A stretch of 64,000 bases of DNA from Pardosa pseudoannulata. Taxonomy: Eukaryota > Arthropoda > Arachnida > Araneae > Lycosidae. Location of the stretch: NCBI GenBank assembly GCA_032207245.1, contig CM063510.1, forward strand, positions 44,322,413 through 44,386,412. Direction: 5' to 3'. Position numbers and translations under genes: made by a program. The notes below the pieces were generated by a model. That model worked only from the letters and a program-made list of their open reading frames with translations, was not told the DNA's origin and ran no database searches. Position 1 is the stretch's first letter; every line of letters starts with the position of its first letter. This document shows positions 45,440-57,059 of the stretch, in pieces.

Positions 45440-45683
45440 GCACTGTTTAGTTTAATAACCAGTACAAAAGTGCCTTTAAATACATCAAAAACTGAAATTT
45501 CAATTTATATTCATCTTAACAAACTTGAAACCTTTTTTTTTTTTGTCCAAAATACGTTTTGAAATTGGGTATAAACTTAATACACAAATTGTAAACATCA
45601 CTTGGTGACAATTTGGCGATCCCTTGTACAGAAATAGCACCAAAAACATGGCAGTGGGGCCCCCGGAATTGGGAATTTACCGT
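45440..45683 (+). repeat. Repeat family X, copy 4 (longest)
   Basis: Starts CACTGTTTAGTTTAATAACC and ends GGGCCCCCGGAATTGGGAAT. It matches the minus-strand copy at 10730-10938 over most of its length and the partial copies at 11456-11577 and 45236-45386. The two copies here are direct and adjacent, suggesting a local duplication or an insertion of one into another. Confidence 0.75.
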
Positions 45684-45689
45684 ATTCAG

Positions 45690-48600
45690 GTCTCTATATA
45701 AAGGGGAGAAATCGAAAGGCATATATATACACAAATTATAGATCCCAGAGCTAACTTGGTGTCAAATGGCCAATGCGGAAAAAAAAAATGCTTTTGGTTG
45801 GCCAAACTGGAGGAATGCCAGGGAGGCATCATCGAACCGGAAAGGATAGAATGCAAAACTGGGCATTAGACCTAAGGATAGGGGGTTGTCTCTACTGTAT
45901 TATTGTTTCACCAAAAAAGTATTATGCAAGTTAATAAATTTTTTTTGGATAATCTTTGTTAAGAAGTTGAAATATCTCCATATATATACATGCAATCTCA
46001 TAGATTTTAGAACAAATAATTAAAATGATCCTTTTCTCCATAATCCTATGCTAGAGCTACAATGTATTTCAAGCATTATTTTTTACATGGTGATTTTAAA
46101 AATTTGTTTCTGTCCTACTTCTTTTGCCTTTGGGATAACAGCTTCACTGAAATATATCAACTTTTCCTTAAAATTTCACACAATCCAATTGATTATTTTT
46201 GCAGAATTTCAGCAACAAACAGAAAAGTTCCTTAATTTATGCACACTAGCATATAAATTATACAACATCCTTAATAACTTAGGAGGAGAAAAAAGGGAAA
46301 GAAATTTTAAAAGAATAGTATATTAGTCTTTTAATATGTTGATTATATTAATATAAAAACATTAATAATAATAATAATAACAAACCCCCCTGATTTTTGA
46401 CATCAAAAACTCAACTGAATAATACTATTAAAAGGCATTGAATAAATTTTAAAATATTATAATATTTTCCCGCCACATACTCCAAATGTAAATATGCCTC
46501 AAAAATTTTATTAAAATAAATTTAAGAGTTTGATTTTACGATACTTTTTAAATGCATCATTTTTACCCTAACCCGTATTCTTTAAACAAATTAATGAACT
46601 ATTCTGAAAAGAAATGATACATCTCCATACCATTCTGCTATTCTTGTTTCTAGCTTAATTTTTAATAAAGATTACATTTAGGACAATTTCACTAATAGTC
46701 AAACCAACTTCATGAAAGAGGAGACTATGTAACTGTTCTCTCTGGCCACAGATAGTAAGAATAAATCAATTAAGAATATTATAATTCCCGAACTCATGGT
46801 TTTGTAATAAAAACTTAAACTTAAGTTTGCTCGTAAAACATTCTCTTATTTGTGTTTAAACTATCCTTAATAGAAGATATATAAAAAAAAAAATAATAAT
46901 ACAATCTGGAAGATGATGATAAAAATAAAGTAATCATGCCAAAACTTTCATGCTGAACAAAATAGAGCAGTTATTCTCACTGTTTGTCAGAGAAGCCAGA
47001 TTACTTTGCTCATACACAACTTTGCGAGCTATAAATCTGCTAGGTGTGATACACTAAGCACATAATGTGCATTTGTACCAGTGTACTTATATTAAGTTGC
47101 AAACTATATACTTACAGTTTTACTTAAAATAACCTTTTTTTCTAATATTTTTTAAATATACAAAACTCTGTATATCTGATTTTGTGCACTAAGACAGTAA
47201 GGAACTCAAATGCTATATATGCAAAGAAAAAAATTCATAATTTTAAAAATGATGCCAAAATGGGTAAAACATGACGAAAGGTTTAGGGTTTAATTGGTTA
47301 GGTGCAGAAAAATTTTTGATTTCCGCAACTGAGAGTGCTTTATTTATGGTCAACATAATTGGGAGAAACATATTAAGTACACAGTTATAGAACTGAGAAT
47401 AAGAGGTAAATTCATATTTAAAATGAGCGATAAAACAGGAAATATGATTATCTAACAATATAATACAATGCATGATTAAAATCTCTGTCATGACTTGGCC
47501 ATTATAAATTTATTAACAGGAAACTTTACTCTAAAAAAAATATTTACAATTTTCATATCAGAAGCGACATGTTGAATTGTAATACAAAAGTCAAAGAAAA
47601 CTGATTAGCAAAGTTCATACAACAATATGAATGTAAAACAGATCTACATAACGAATAACAACAATCATATATGAGACTTAACTAGATTTAATTCCCGCTC
47701 TTTCACAACGTATATGACAGTAATCGGCCATTTTGAAAGTCACACTACAAATGTAAAAATTTAACTAATGATGTTAATTCATGCTAAACTATATAGCAGA
47801 AATATTTATGAAGTAATAAGTATACAAGTATCTGATCTTTTGTAAACATAACAGAACAGATCCATGCATAGGAATTAATATGGAATTTTGTTTACATTTG
47901 AAAATAGTTTTAAAAAAAGCTCTAAAGAAATATAAACATTTCTTTTTAAAATTTTCTGTAAAATATTCATTAAAAATAGATAACTCATCTTACCACGATA
48001 TAAATTTAATTGTCCCACAAATTCACCGTAGGAAAAAATCGCACCATTTCACGAGCCGTTGATATTGCGAAAACGAGAAATTGAAAGCAAAGTGACAGTT
48101 ACAGGTACTACATGCTTCTTAACGCTTCTTCGTTCAGTGAAAAATGGCGCAAATAAACATAATGATTCATGCGTAACTGCTGTTGTCGCTAATTGCTTAT
48201 CTGCAACTTGCGGTTTCACAATTTGAAGTAGATAAATATAACTCAAGCCAGCATAGCTTTTGATGCTATGGTTTAAGAATTATTTTTTATAAACTGTAGG
48301 AAATTTTTTTTTTAATTCAGAAGACTTTCTTGTAAGCATTAACATTTTTTATAAATCAAATAAACTGCATCGCATAGTAAAAAAAAAAGCTCTTTTTAAT
48401 TTTTATCTTAAAATCGCGTACTATTAGTAAAAAAAAAAAAAACTGTTGAAATTTTCCCTTGGAACTGTTATACAAGCGATTGCTGTGTGAAAATAAGCAA
48501 GACCGTAACCAGGGGAGTGGGGCCTTGATTATAAATGTCACCAATATCTTTAGACTTAAGTATTATTATCTGTAAAAGTCTATATAAGGTGATTTTACGC

Positions 48601-48735
48601 ATCTCAACTTATGACGTTTCTCGTTTTAATTTCAAACGGAAGGGAAGCTTATTTGTTGCCTATTGTGAAGCAATCGTGAAAATGAAAATGAATGGGAAGG
48701 GCATTAAAGTCTCTCATGAGATTGCATGAAATCGC
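45690..48735. other. Mostly AT-rich non-coding
   Basis: No confident gene. 45700-45890 is less AT-rich and may be the continuation of the LINE fragment at 45019. A short GC-richer patch at 48050-48230, containing CCATTTTTCACTGAACGAAG on the minus strand, is unassigned. A hairpin CATAGCTTTTGATGCTATGG sits at 48254-48273. Confidence 0.4.
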
Positions 48736-48743
48736 TCTATACG

Positions 48744-49251
48744 TAGAGATGTAAAAAACCCGGAATTTTGAAGAGGTGGGCATAAACCCGGGAATTTTGG
48801 GGAATAAACCCGGAATTTTGGGAAGAAATCATTTTAACAATGTTTACCTTTATTTTTTCAACAGTATCTATTTAAGAACTAGCATATTATTTCTAAGAGA
48901 TATTTTTTAATATTTTTTTGAATATATATATATATTCAAGAAATAATAGCAACGAGCATTTAAAGGATTTTATAGTAGTACTAATGTAATTAATTACCCT
49001 GTTAGTCTTATCAAACACATAACTGGTTGCTTCAATTTTAATTGCTAATATGATAATTATATACATTATTTTTGATCATTATTTATTATGTAAATTGCTT
49101 TATGCTAAACTTTTTCCCCTCCTTTTATAATATAAAAATAAATATCTTTAAATTTAAAATAACAGTTTATTATTTTTTGTAATGCATATCATTTAAAGTT
49201 GTTATCAAATGACACTGTTGCATTTTGTGACCAATTCTTGCACACGTACAC

Positions 49252-49345
<94 letters not shown>

Positions 49346-49735
49346 CAGAGAGAGATGTTATCCAAGAAAAATAAGGATTTATCTGTTTTGTGACACTACA
49401 GATTATTGCCTAATATGTATGTAGTAATAAAAATATTTGATATTTCTCAAAGAAAAAATATACTCATACTTCCATGCTAAACATAATACCTTTCCAAATA
49501 TAGTTAGTTAATCCCAATTATTCAATTCTTTTTCATAGCATATAATAGTTAAATTTTGTGAAATTATCAATTTTGAGTTCTACAACAAAGACAGAAAAAA
49601 ATGGTGGTTCTCATTGCGTCATAGGAATTGGCGACTTCAAAATTCTCATGTTTTGGAAATTTTCAAAATTCCCTTCCCAAAAATCCGGTTTTTTCCCGGG
49701 TTTAAACCCGGTTTTTTTCACTACTCACAACTCTA
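48744..49735 (+). mobile_element. hAT-type non-autonomous element, copy A
   Basis: A 992-bp element flanked by perfect 8-bp duplications TCTATACG (48736-48743 and 49736-49743), the hAT target length. It starts TAGAGATGTAAAAAACCCGG and ends, reversed, TAGAGTTGTGAGTAGTGAAA then AAAACCGGG, so both ends begin TAGAG and pass into an AAAAAACCCGG block. Subterminal CCCGGGAATTTTGG and GGTTTAAACCCGG repeats are prominent. The centre holds an (AT)n array with a GA-rich border (49253-49355). No coding capacity. A second copy in opposite orientation lies at 61419-62495. Confidence 0.9.
49253..49330. repeat. (AT)n microsatellite inside hAT copy A
   Basis: About 38 AT units followed by (AG)n; translations of this array are artefacts. 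Confidence 0.97.
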
Positions 49736-49743
49736 TCTATACG

Positions 49744-50549
49744 TTCTTAAATAAATTTAGTTGGTGATCAGATTTGTATGATGATTATATTTTATCTTTG
49801 AATTTATCTCTACGGCTGTCATTTATAAAAATAAAAAGAGTTTTAGAGCAAAAATACATTTATTTGAGTAAAAAACCCTTGGTAATGTTAGCATGGTCAT
49901 GCATTAAGAGGCCTTTAGGTTAAAAACGAATGAAAATAGTTTATTTACACCAACATTTCTAATCTTTCTCCTACCAGCCCCACTGATATAGGTCAATTCG
50001 GGCACTATTACAATATTCCTTTGCCCCCCTCCCCTTAAATATTGATTATAAATAAGCATATGGTCTGGAGTCTTTTTTTTAACTCTCCCACTCAAAATAA
50101 TGACTCTAAAGAAGCATGGTTTGGTGTCTCTTCTCTTCAAAGTTTTTCGGTATCCACAAATATTGTGCAAATTCAAAGTTCATTTTGAATCCAATTTTTT
50201 AAATGACTGCACACTTAAAATTTCAATTTTGAATAAAATATTACATACATTAAATTCTCAAGAAAATAACACATTTGTAAAGTACTTCTCTCAAATTTAG
50301 TAAAATTCTTTTAGTAATTACTTGTTAAAGAAAAAAATACTATTTCTAATACTAAGATAGATTATTACTAAAATTTTATAAAGTAAGCTTATTATAAATA
50401 TCAATGAAAAAACACAACTCTTTGAAAAATTTAGAGAAGAATTACAAATGAGACAAATAAATAAATAATAAACAAACAAAATAATTAATAAGACAAATAA
50501 ATAAATAATTAACAAAAATAAAAACTTTACTTTAATAAAGGCTTTCCCA
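49744..50549. other. AT-rich non-coding
   Basis: No gene seen; (AAAT)n/(AAC)n-like low-complexity sequence at 50450-50515. Confidence 0.45.
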
Positions 50550-50918
50550 GCGGCATCACAGCCCCAAATTTGCACTAAAAACTTTTCTGTACTGTTTTGG
50601 CGCCGTCACTTGGCGATGAACTAAAAAAAGGCTATCCGGAGGGAGTGGGGAGGGTCATCCACATATTACTACAGATCATCCATATATAACTAGATTGAAC
50701 TAGCGTGTACAACTTTTCTGCGGTTCTCTCTGTGCTCGTAATCCTCATTCCTTTTTCATATTGCAATGTGTGTAAGAAATGTATGTAGTAACCTGTAACT
50801 ATTCTTCTTATTAAATTGTTAAGTTTGTTTTACGACTGGCATTTAGTTTAATATGTATATCTAAATTTAACCAATTTTTTTTCTTAGTTTTGATGTACGT
50901 TCAAACTAGCTTGCTTCA
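50550..50918 (+). repeat. 5' LTR of the Gypsy element
   Basis: Shares GGCATCACAG, ACTTTTCTG, GTTTTGGCG, CCATATATAAC, GGTTCTCTCTGTGCTCGTAA, TTCTTATTAAATTGTTAAGT and CACGTTCAAACTAGC-type blocks with 55700-56043 but is clearly diverged (about 80-85% by eye), so the insertion is old. The left boundary is approximate. Confidence 0.82.
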
Positions 50919-51296
50919 CTGGTGATCCGACCAGAACTTGTAACCTTTTCTAATTTTTGAAGTCCAGTCTTAATTCTTTATACATCGCTTTTATAATTGA
51001 CGTTAACTACACATTTTTTTTATTTCGAAAAATAATATACATTCATAAATGCAATTGCGTATCATTGGAGAATCGTAATACGAGGTTTTAGGATACCATC
51101 TTAATTAAGGTATGGCGCATTTTGTTCTTTCGTGATTGGTCAGTTATTAGTAGTTTTCCGTGTATTATTTTGTCACTTATCCATTATTACCTTTTTCTCT
51201 CAAATATTTTTATTATTTTGTTGTGTATTTTTATTGATTAAGTATTAAATATAGTATCGCATAAATATATCTGTAGCCGATGGTGATAGCACTGTA

Positions 51297-52030
51297 ATGC
51301 CTGAAAATTCCACTAATAATTCCAATTCAGTAAACTATCTGCAAATTGCTCACGTTGCCCTCAAATTCCCACCTCTGTGGGAAAATAACAGAAACCTATG
51401 ATTTATTCAGGTCGAATGTAATTTCACGCCTTCTAATATTTCAAGTGATTTAACAAAATACAATCATTTAACTGCTGCGATTGATCCTGAAACTTTGTCC
51501 ACTGTCTCTGACATTTTACTTAACCCTCCACCAAACAAACGATACGACGCATTAAAACAACGTTTGATTACCGAATGCTTTGATTCGAAAAATCAATGGA
51601 TAAGAAAGCTTTTGTCCGAATTATATTTAGGGGACGAGAAACCATCCCATTTACTGCACAAAATGAAAGGATTGGGTGGATCTATTTATGATGATTTTCT
51701 TAAATCTTTATGGTTCCAGTGACTTCTATCCGAAATGCAAAAATACTTTCAGTGAGTACCGAATTGCTGGATAATTTGACCAAAATGGCCGATAAAACTG
51801 TCGAAGTTCGATTATCCTCTTTGAACAATAACATTTTCGGTTTGTATGATGCAGCTGCAGAAAGGCTGTTCAATAGTTTCAGCCTACATTCTTTATATCA
51901 ATCTCCGCTAAACGAAATAAGCACGTTTCGATTTGAAATCGCTGCACTGAGTAAACAAGTCGAACGGCTCTCCAGGACTCGTAACAATAGCTACTCCAGT
52001 CATAGCACGAACCCATTACCTGTCAAGTGA
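51297..52030 (+). pseudogene. Gypsy gag, broken
   Basis: From ATG 51297 the reading gives a gag start, meets a premature TGA near 51399-51401, and continues in frame with VSDILLNPPPNKRYDALKQR and LGDEKPSHLLHKMKGL, typical of arthropod Gypsy gag. It then shifts frame near 51710 (LSVSTELLDNLTKMADK). Confidence 0.75.
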
Positions 52031-52077
52031 GAGCTCGATAGATAGTACCGGAAATTTATGTTTTTACCATAATCCCT

Positions 52078-52608
52078 TTGGAAATGAGTAGCGGAAATTT
52101 CGTAAACCATGCTCTTTTACAAATTACATCGACAAATACATTGACAGTCGCACAATCATGTTGCTTATATGTTTATGATAAGAAAACTCATTTACAATTT
52201 TTAATCGATTCAGAATCAGATGTCAGTTGTATACATCTCGAAAATACTTTTAAAAAGAAAAAGCCCGACTCCCTACAGTTGCTTGCAGCTAATAATTAAA
52301 AAATTCATACTTATGGATTTAAATTAATGCATGTGGATTTAGAACTCAGACGCAATTTTAGTTGGAAATTTTTAATTGCTACTGTACCTATTCCTATAAT
52401 AGGAGCCAATTTTTTGCATCATTTTGATCTTTTAATAGACTTGAAAAGGAGTAAATTAATAGATAACATGACTAGAGTTTCCCAATCTGAAACAGTGTCG
52501 AAATTCTCTAATTATTTTTCAGTAAAACTCATTTCTACCGATTTGTCTTACTACTGGATCTTGTCTGAATTTCCTGAGTTAACAAAATTAACACCTGGGG
52601 TAAAATAA
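52078..52608 (+). pseudogene. Gypsy protease region, broken
   Basis: The aspartic-protease motif reads LIDSESDVSCI, where D-(S/T)-G is expected: Gly is replaced by Glu, so the active site is lost. A stop near 52297 splits it from VPIPIIGANFLHHFDLLID, the usual C-terminal protease segment. Confidence 0.75.
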
Positions 52609-52619
52609 GTTAAACATTA

Positions 52620-53592
52620 TACAGTTCACCATATCGAAACAACAGGCCTGCCAATTCATAGTAAGCCTAGGAGATTAAATCCCAAACTGCATGAAGCTGT
52701 AAAAAAAGAATTTCATTTCACGATTGATCAAGGCATATGCAAGCCATCTATATCACCTTCGTCTTCACCTTTTCATGCAGTGGCCAGTATCTGGCCTGCG
52801 GAGGATTACAGGAAGCTGAATGCTTGTACGGTACCGGATCGCTACCCAATACCTCACATTCAGGACTTTTCAAACATGCTACATGGTAAAAATATATTTT
52901 CAAAACTTGACATTGTCCGTGCATATTTTCACATACCAGTTCATCTAGAGCACATACTGAAAACTGCAGTTTGCACTCCGTTTGAGTTATTTGAATTTCG
53001 GTATTTAAATTTCGGTCTCTGTGGCGCAGCGCAAACCTTCTAACGGTTCATGAATGAAATACTCGGTGAGCTCAAATTTTGTTATGTTTACTTAGATGAT
53101 ATTTTAGTGTTTACTACCAATGCTGACGAACATAAAGTTCATTTACGAAGAGTACTCGAAAAATTAAATGCGTATGGACTCACAATAATTATCTCGAAAT
53201 GTATTTATGGAGTATCAGAAATTTTGTTCCGAGGACACTTAATAATGAGTTATGGCATCAAACATCTACCTGATAAAGGCGAACACATTCTAAATTATCC
53301 GCAACCAAAAAACGTCAGAGACCTTTTAGGGGATCAAAGATTAGAGTTAGAGATTTTTAGGGTTTTAAAATTTTTTCGGAGATTTTTGCTAATATAGGTA
53401 TATTTAACTTCTTATTTAAAAGGCGCAAAATAGAATGATAAAATGAAACTTGACTGGACAACTAAAGCAGAAGAATAATTCCAAAACTGCAAAAAATTAA
53501 TTGCGAACGCACTGCGGAGAATTCAACTTTTCCTCAGAATGCCAGTACATCACCGGCAACTCAGACTGTACTCCTTCGATACACTCACCGCG
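52620..53592 (+). pseudogene. Gypsy reverse transcriptase, broken
   Basis: RT motifs are present: [35 protein letters not shown] and YVYLDDILVF, keeping the YLDD acidic pair. Stops occur after GAAQTF (53041-53043) and near 53395-53397, with an RNase H start barely visible before the Merlin element. Confidence 0.85.
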
Positions 53593-55546
53593 GTTTTTGT
53601 CGCCAAACTTGGCGGTTTTTCGGGCGATTTCTGTGTTTTCTGATTGCTTTTGGCGACTTTTGGCATTTCGGCTCTTGGGTGGCCCTGGTTGATCCCCATT
53701 GGTGCACGTGACTTATGTTGCCACAACCCCCGCGAGATGTGAAATCCTCAACCATTTTTTCAGTCTTCTTGCAAAGCGTGGGTTGGATAGCTGTTCCAGG
53801 TTAGTTCCAGGTAAGTGAATTTTTTGAGATTATTTTTGAGATGGATGTTTCTGGTATTACCAATGTTGTTAGGAAGTTCCAGGAGGATTGCAAAGGAGAT
53901 TTGGTTGAAAATTCATGGGGAAGAAAACGAATTTGTAAGCCTGTAGGGGTTATTGGATCTTCTTTTCTGATGTTTTTGTTGTTTAGAAGGGATTTATTTC
54001 ATAGATTTTTGAGAGAGTTAGGGTTAATCAAAAGGGAGTTTATTTGTCCTAAATGTAGTGGTGGGATGGTTCTTAAACCTGATGTTAGGCTTAGCGACGG
54101 TTTTGTTTGGGTGTGCAGAAATAAGGATTCGGCCAAAAAAGTTTGTGGGACGAATAGGTCTATTAGGGATGGTTCGTGGTTTGGGTGTTTGAGGTTATGT
54201 ATTGAGGATATTTTCCTGTTAACTTTTCATATTATTAGGGGAACCAGTTCTAAGGATATTATTCGAGATTATCAGTTTTCGGACGGTACGGTGGTTGACT
54301 GGAGGCAGTTTGTTAGGGAGAAAATGCTAGATTACATTGAGAGTAGCTCTGAAAAAATTGGGGGAGTTGACCGTATTGTTGAGATTGATGAATCAAAATT
54401 TGGGAAGAGAAAATATAATAAGGGACATAAGGTAGAGGGGCAATGGGTTTTCGGCGGTATCGAGCGTGGGACGGGAAGGATTTTCTTAGCTGCTGTTCAT
54501 GATCGAATGCAAGAAACTTTAATTGGAGTTCTGAAGCAATGGGTTGTGGAGGGAACTACAATTTATTCTGATGGGTGGGCTTCTTACAAATGCTTAACTG
54601 AAATGCGGTATAAACATTTGGTCGTAAATCATAGCGAATCGTTTGTAGATCTGGTGACAAAGTGTCACACTAATGCGATAGAAAGCACATGGCGCCATGT
54701 AAAGAGAAAATTTTTTTATAATAGACAGGCAAAATTTGAGTTTTTTTTAGCGCAGTATCTCTTTGAAAAATCGTGTGAGTACCGCAACGAGGACCCCGTA
54801 AATAAATTTTTAGAAGTAATTGGGAAAACTGAATGGAAGAATTATAAAATAGAAAAACAAGAACCTAAAAAGAGGAAAAATAATGAAGCATCCGCATCAA
54901 ATAAAAAATAAAACAAAAATTGGAAAAAATTATATAAAAAAAAAATGAAAAATTATAAAAAAAAAATTATAAAAAACCAAAATGATTGAAAAATTATAAA
55001 AACCAAAAAAAGAGTAAAAATTAATTCAAAATCAAAAAAAGTATTAAAATCTTAAAAAAGAAAAAAACAAGGGAAGATTTTGGGTGGGGGGTCTTTGCGC
55101 CCCACGAGTATGCATCTAGTGCATCCTGTTGAGCACATTGTCCCCTTCCTTTCGTATGTACGTTTTTTATTGTTTTAAAATTTTTTTTGTTTCTTTAATG
55201 CATCAACTGTTTTGTAATTTGAAAATGTTTGGGGGGTTTGAGGCTTTCCCCCCCTCAAAAAATGTTAAATTTTTGTTTTTTTGTTTTACAGAATTTTCTG
55301 TATTTTTTGTGTTCACATTTTTAATTTCAACTGCTTTTTTAAAATTTTTTCATTTCTTGTGATTATATACATGTTGTAGTAGTTTCAAACTCAAAAATTT
55401 TTTATGTGTGAGTATTTTTCTTATTTTGCAATCCATACTTTTTTTCTTACGAAAACGCCATTTTTTTTGTGATTTCCAAAAACCCCCTTTTCGGCCCCCA
55501 TCTTACTTGGCGACTTTTCCAAAAACGGGGTTTTTGATAAAATCGC

Positions 55547-55577
<31 letters not shown>

Positions 55578-55615
55578 ACATGGCGGACGGAAGCGGTGTG
55601 TCTATCGAATCTGTT
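53575..55615 (+). mobile_element. Merlin DNA transposon with open transposase
   Basis: The left end near 53575 (TTCGATACACTCACCGC) and, reversed, the right end near 55610 (TTCGATAGACACACCGC) are inverted copies with about two mismatches in 17, giving approximate termini. The element encodes a complete Merlin/IS1595-type transposase (53841-54911). Long A-rich sequence (54911-55070) and a poly-A run (55548-55570) lie downstream of the gene. The right-end sequence ACATGGCGGACGGAAGCGG recurs beside the Merlin remnant at 42225. Exact ends and the expected 8-9-bp target duplication could not be fixed. Confidence 0.7.
53841..54911 (+). CDS. Merlin (IS1595/ISXO2-like) transposase, 356 aa, uninterrupted
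   Basis: DDE transposase of the Merlin superfamily, eukaryotic relatives of bacterial IS1016/IS1595; it cuts the element at its inverted repeats and inserts it elsewhere. An N-terminal zinc-ribbon-like region has Cys69, Cys72, Cys92 and Cys102 (FICPKCSGG ... WVCRNKD ... VCGTN). The catalytic core follows: Asp183 (VEIDESKFGKRKYNKGH), Asp244 (IYSDGWASYKC) and Glu281 (TNAIESTWRHVKRKF), all in expected context, with WVFGGIERGTG between the first two. The C-terminus is basic (KKRKNN), a likely nuclear signal. The frame is open for the full length expected of the family, unlike every other transposase here. It lies inside a decayed Gypsy element, and a copy lacking the core is at 40912-41640. Confidence 0.9.
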   Translation: MDVSGITNVVRKFQEDCKGDLVENSWGRKRICKPVGVIGSSFLMFLLFRRDLFHRFLRELGLIKREFICPKCSGGMVLKPDVRLSDGFVWVCRNKDSAKKVCGTNRSIRDGSWFGCLRLCIEDIFLLTFHIIRGTSSKDIIRDYQFSDGTVVDWRQFVREKMLDYIESSSEKIGGVDRIVEIDESKFGKRKYNKGHKVEGQWVFGGIERGTGRIFLAAVHDRMQETLIGVLKQWVVEGTTIYSDGWASYKCLTEMRYKHLVVNHSESFVDLVTKCHTNAIESTWRHVKRKFFYNRQAKFEFFLAQYLFEKSCEYRNEDPVNKFLEVIGKTEWKNYKIEKQEPKKRKNNEASASNKK

Positions 55616-55699
55616 CCACGCAGACAACTTACTCCGGACGTACTGTTCGTGCTTTTCAGCGAATGTCGCCTTCACTAATACTGCGGGTGAAGCGTGCAG

Positions 55700-56043
55700 A
55701 GGCATCACAGTACAAATTAGTACTTAAGACTTTTCTGCACCGTTTTGGCGCTTCCACTTGGCGATAAACTAAAAAGGCAACCCCTCGGACTATTGTCCAG
55801 ATCATCCATATATAACAATGTTGAGCTAGCGTATATAACTGTTCTGTGGTTCTCTCTGTGCTCGTAATCCGCATTCCTCTTTTATATTTCATTGTGTGTA
55901 AGAAATGTGTGCAGTAACCTGTAACTAATCTTCTTATTAAATTGTTAAGTTTGTTTTAAAACTGGGATTTACTTTAATATATATATCTAAATTTAACCAA
56001 TTATTTTCTTTAATTTTGATGCACGTTCAAACTAGCGTGATTC
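55700..56043 (+). repeat. 3' LTR of the Gypsy element
   Basis: Direct match to 50550-50918. Preceded by the pol C-terminal piece and a purine-rich GCGGGTGAAG. The right boundary is near 56043, after ACTAGCGTGATTCT. Confidence 0.8.
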
Positions 56044-56405
56044 TCTTTAAGACATTTTAAAAATTACGTCTTCAAGACTTGGTTTAGAAGCATATCACTT
56101 TCCATAGCAAATAAAATCAAACTATTACATTGAAATTGACCTAACTTTGACCTTAATTTTTAAAAAAAATATTTTTAAGGGAAGAAGAAATATTCACCAA
56201 GAATTTTAAATTTTCAATACTTAATATTTTGGAGAATGTATCAGTATTATAAGTGTGTTCAAAATTTAATTGTTTTAAAATCTTTATCTATAGTTCTGGT
56301 TTACAATTCTTTGGAACTATTTTTTATAAATTGTACAAATTCATCAGTCTGTATCAAGATCTACTAAACATGTATTTTGTAATACTTTTTCTCCACTCTA
56401 GATCT

Positions 56406-56603
56406 GCCGAACGATGGTCGAATGGTTAGGGTGCTGGCCAGCGGAACCGGAGTTCGTGGGTTCGAATCCCACTACGGCATGGATGTTCGTAGCCGTACGA
56501 AATCGGCTTTAAGCAGTAGGTCCCGGTCTCATTAACCCTCGTGTTGCAAAAAGTAGACCGTAGCGCTTTAAAATAAACAACAACAACAACAACAACAAAA
56601 AAA
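56406..56603 (+). mobile_element. tRNA-derived SINE, copy 4
   Basis: Full-length member with head, B box GGTTCGAATCC and body. Its tail is (AAC)n and not (AACC)n. Imperfect target duplications CCACTCTAGATCT (56393-56405) and CTACTCTAGGTCT (56604-56616) differ at two positions, so this insertion looks older than copies 1, 2 and 5. The A box is changed to TGGTCGAATGG. Confidence 0.88.
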
Positions 56604-56819
56604 CTACTCTAGGTCTTTTCTTTGAAATTTAAAAAAAAAACCCAGTTTTTAAAAATATTCTATGAGTTTTAGGTTCTTTCCCCCCTAAAGATCTGGGGCT
56701 TTAGACCTGGGCTTACTGTGTCTAGGCCATAATGCGATCCTTATCAGTTTTTGTTTTCTGCTTTGATAATTTATAAATAGGTTATGTTTCTGTACTAGGA
56801 ATTGTGATTTTAAAAAGCG

Positions 56820-56865
56820 TGAGGTGCCAACACAACGTGAATAAGTCACATGTGTTGGCACCTCA
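56820..56865. repeat. Perfect 15-bp-stem hairpin
   Basis: TGAGGTGCCAACACA (56820-56834) and its exact complement TGTGTTGGCACCTCA (56851-56865) enclose a 16-base loop; pairing extends outward weakly through AAAAAG / CTTTTT. Confidence 0.8.
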
Positions 56866-57059
56866 TCCTTTTTGAAAGTACTTGAAACGGTGCAGTGAGC
56901 AAACTCGTGGAGCGAGAGGTTCAAAAGGATAAATCTGTCGAGAAGACATACTGTTTTTATATTTCAAATTTCTATCCATTATAATGTATCTTTTATATTT
57001 GTTAACAAAATTGAATAAATAAATGTCAAAAGCCAGTCTTTAAATGGTGTCATAAGCCA

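Larger units (their letters stand above)
50550..56043 (+). mobile_element. Gypsy LTR retrotransposon, decayed, interrupted by Merlin
   Basis: Two related LTRs (50550-50918 and 55700-56043) bound gag, protease and RT remnants in plus orientation. The 5' LTR is followed by TGGTGATCCGACC, where the primer-binding site belongs. RT coding stops around 53400-53590, then the Merlin element occupies about 53575-55615, and a short piece of the pol C-terminus (YSGRTVRAFQRMSPS) precedes the 3' LTR. RNase H and integrase are absent, so a deletion accompanied or preceded the Merlin insertion. Confidence 0.85.

Noticed and set aside
49199..49424. Open frames of alternating Tyr-Ile over the AT array
   Set aside because: Translation of an (AT)n microsatellite; no start context, conservation or coding bias.
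55408..55767. 119-codon frame across the end of Merlin and into the Gypsy LTR
   Set aside because: A composite across an element boundary with a poly-Lys stretch from the A run; only the YSGRTVR piece is genuine Gypsy pol.
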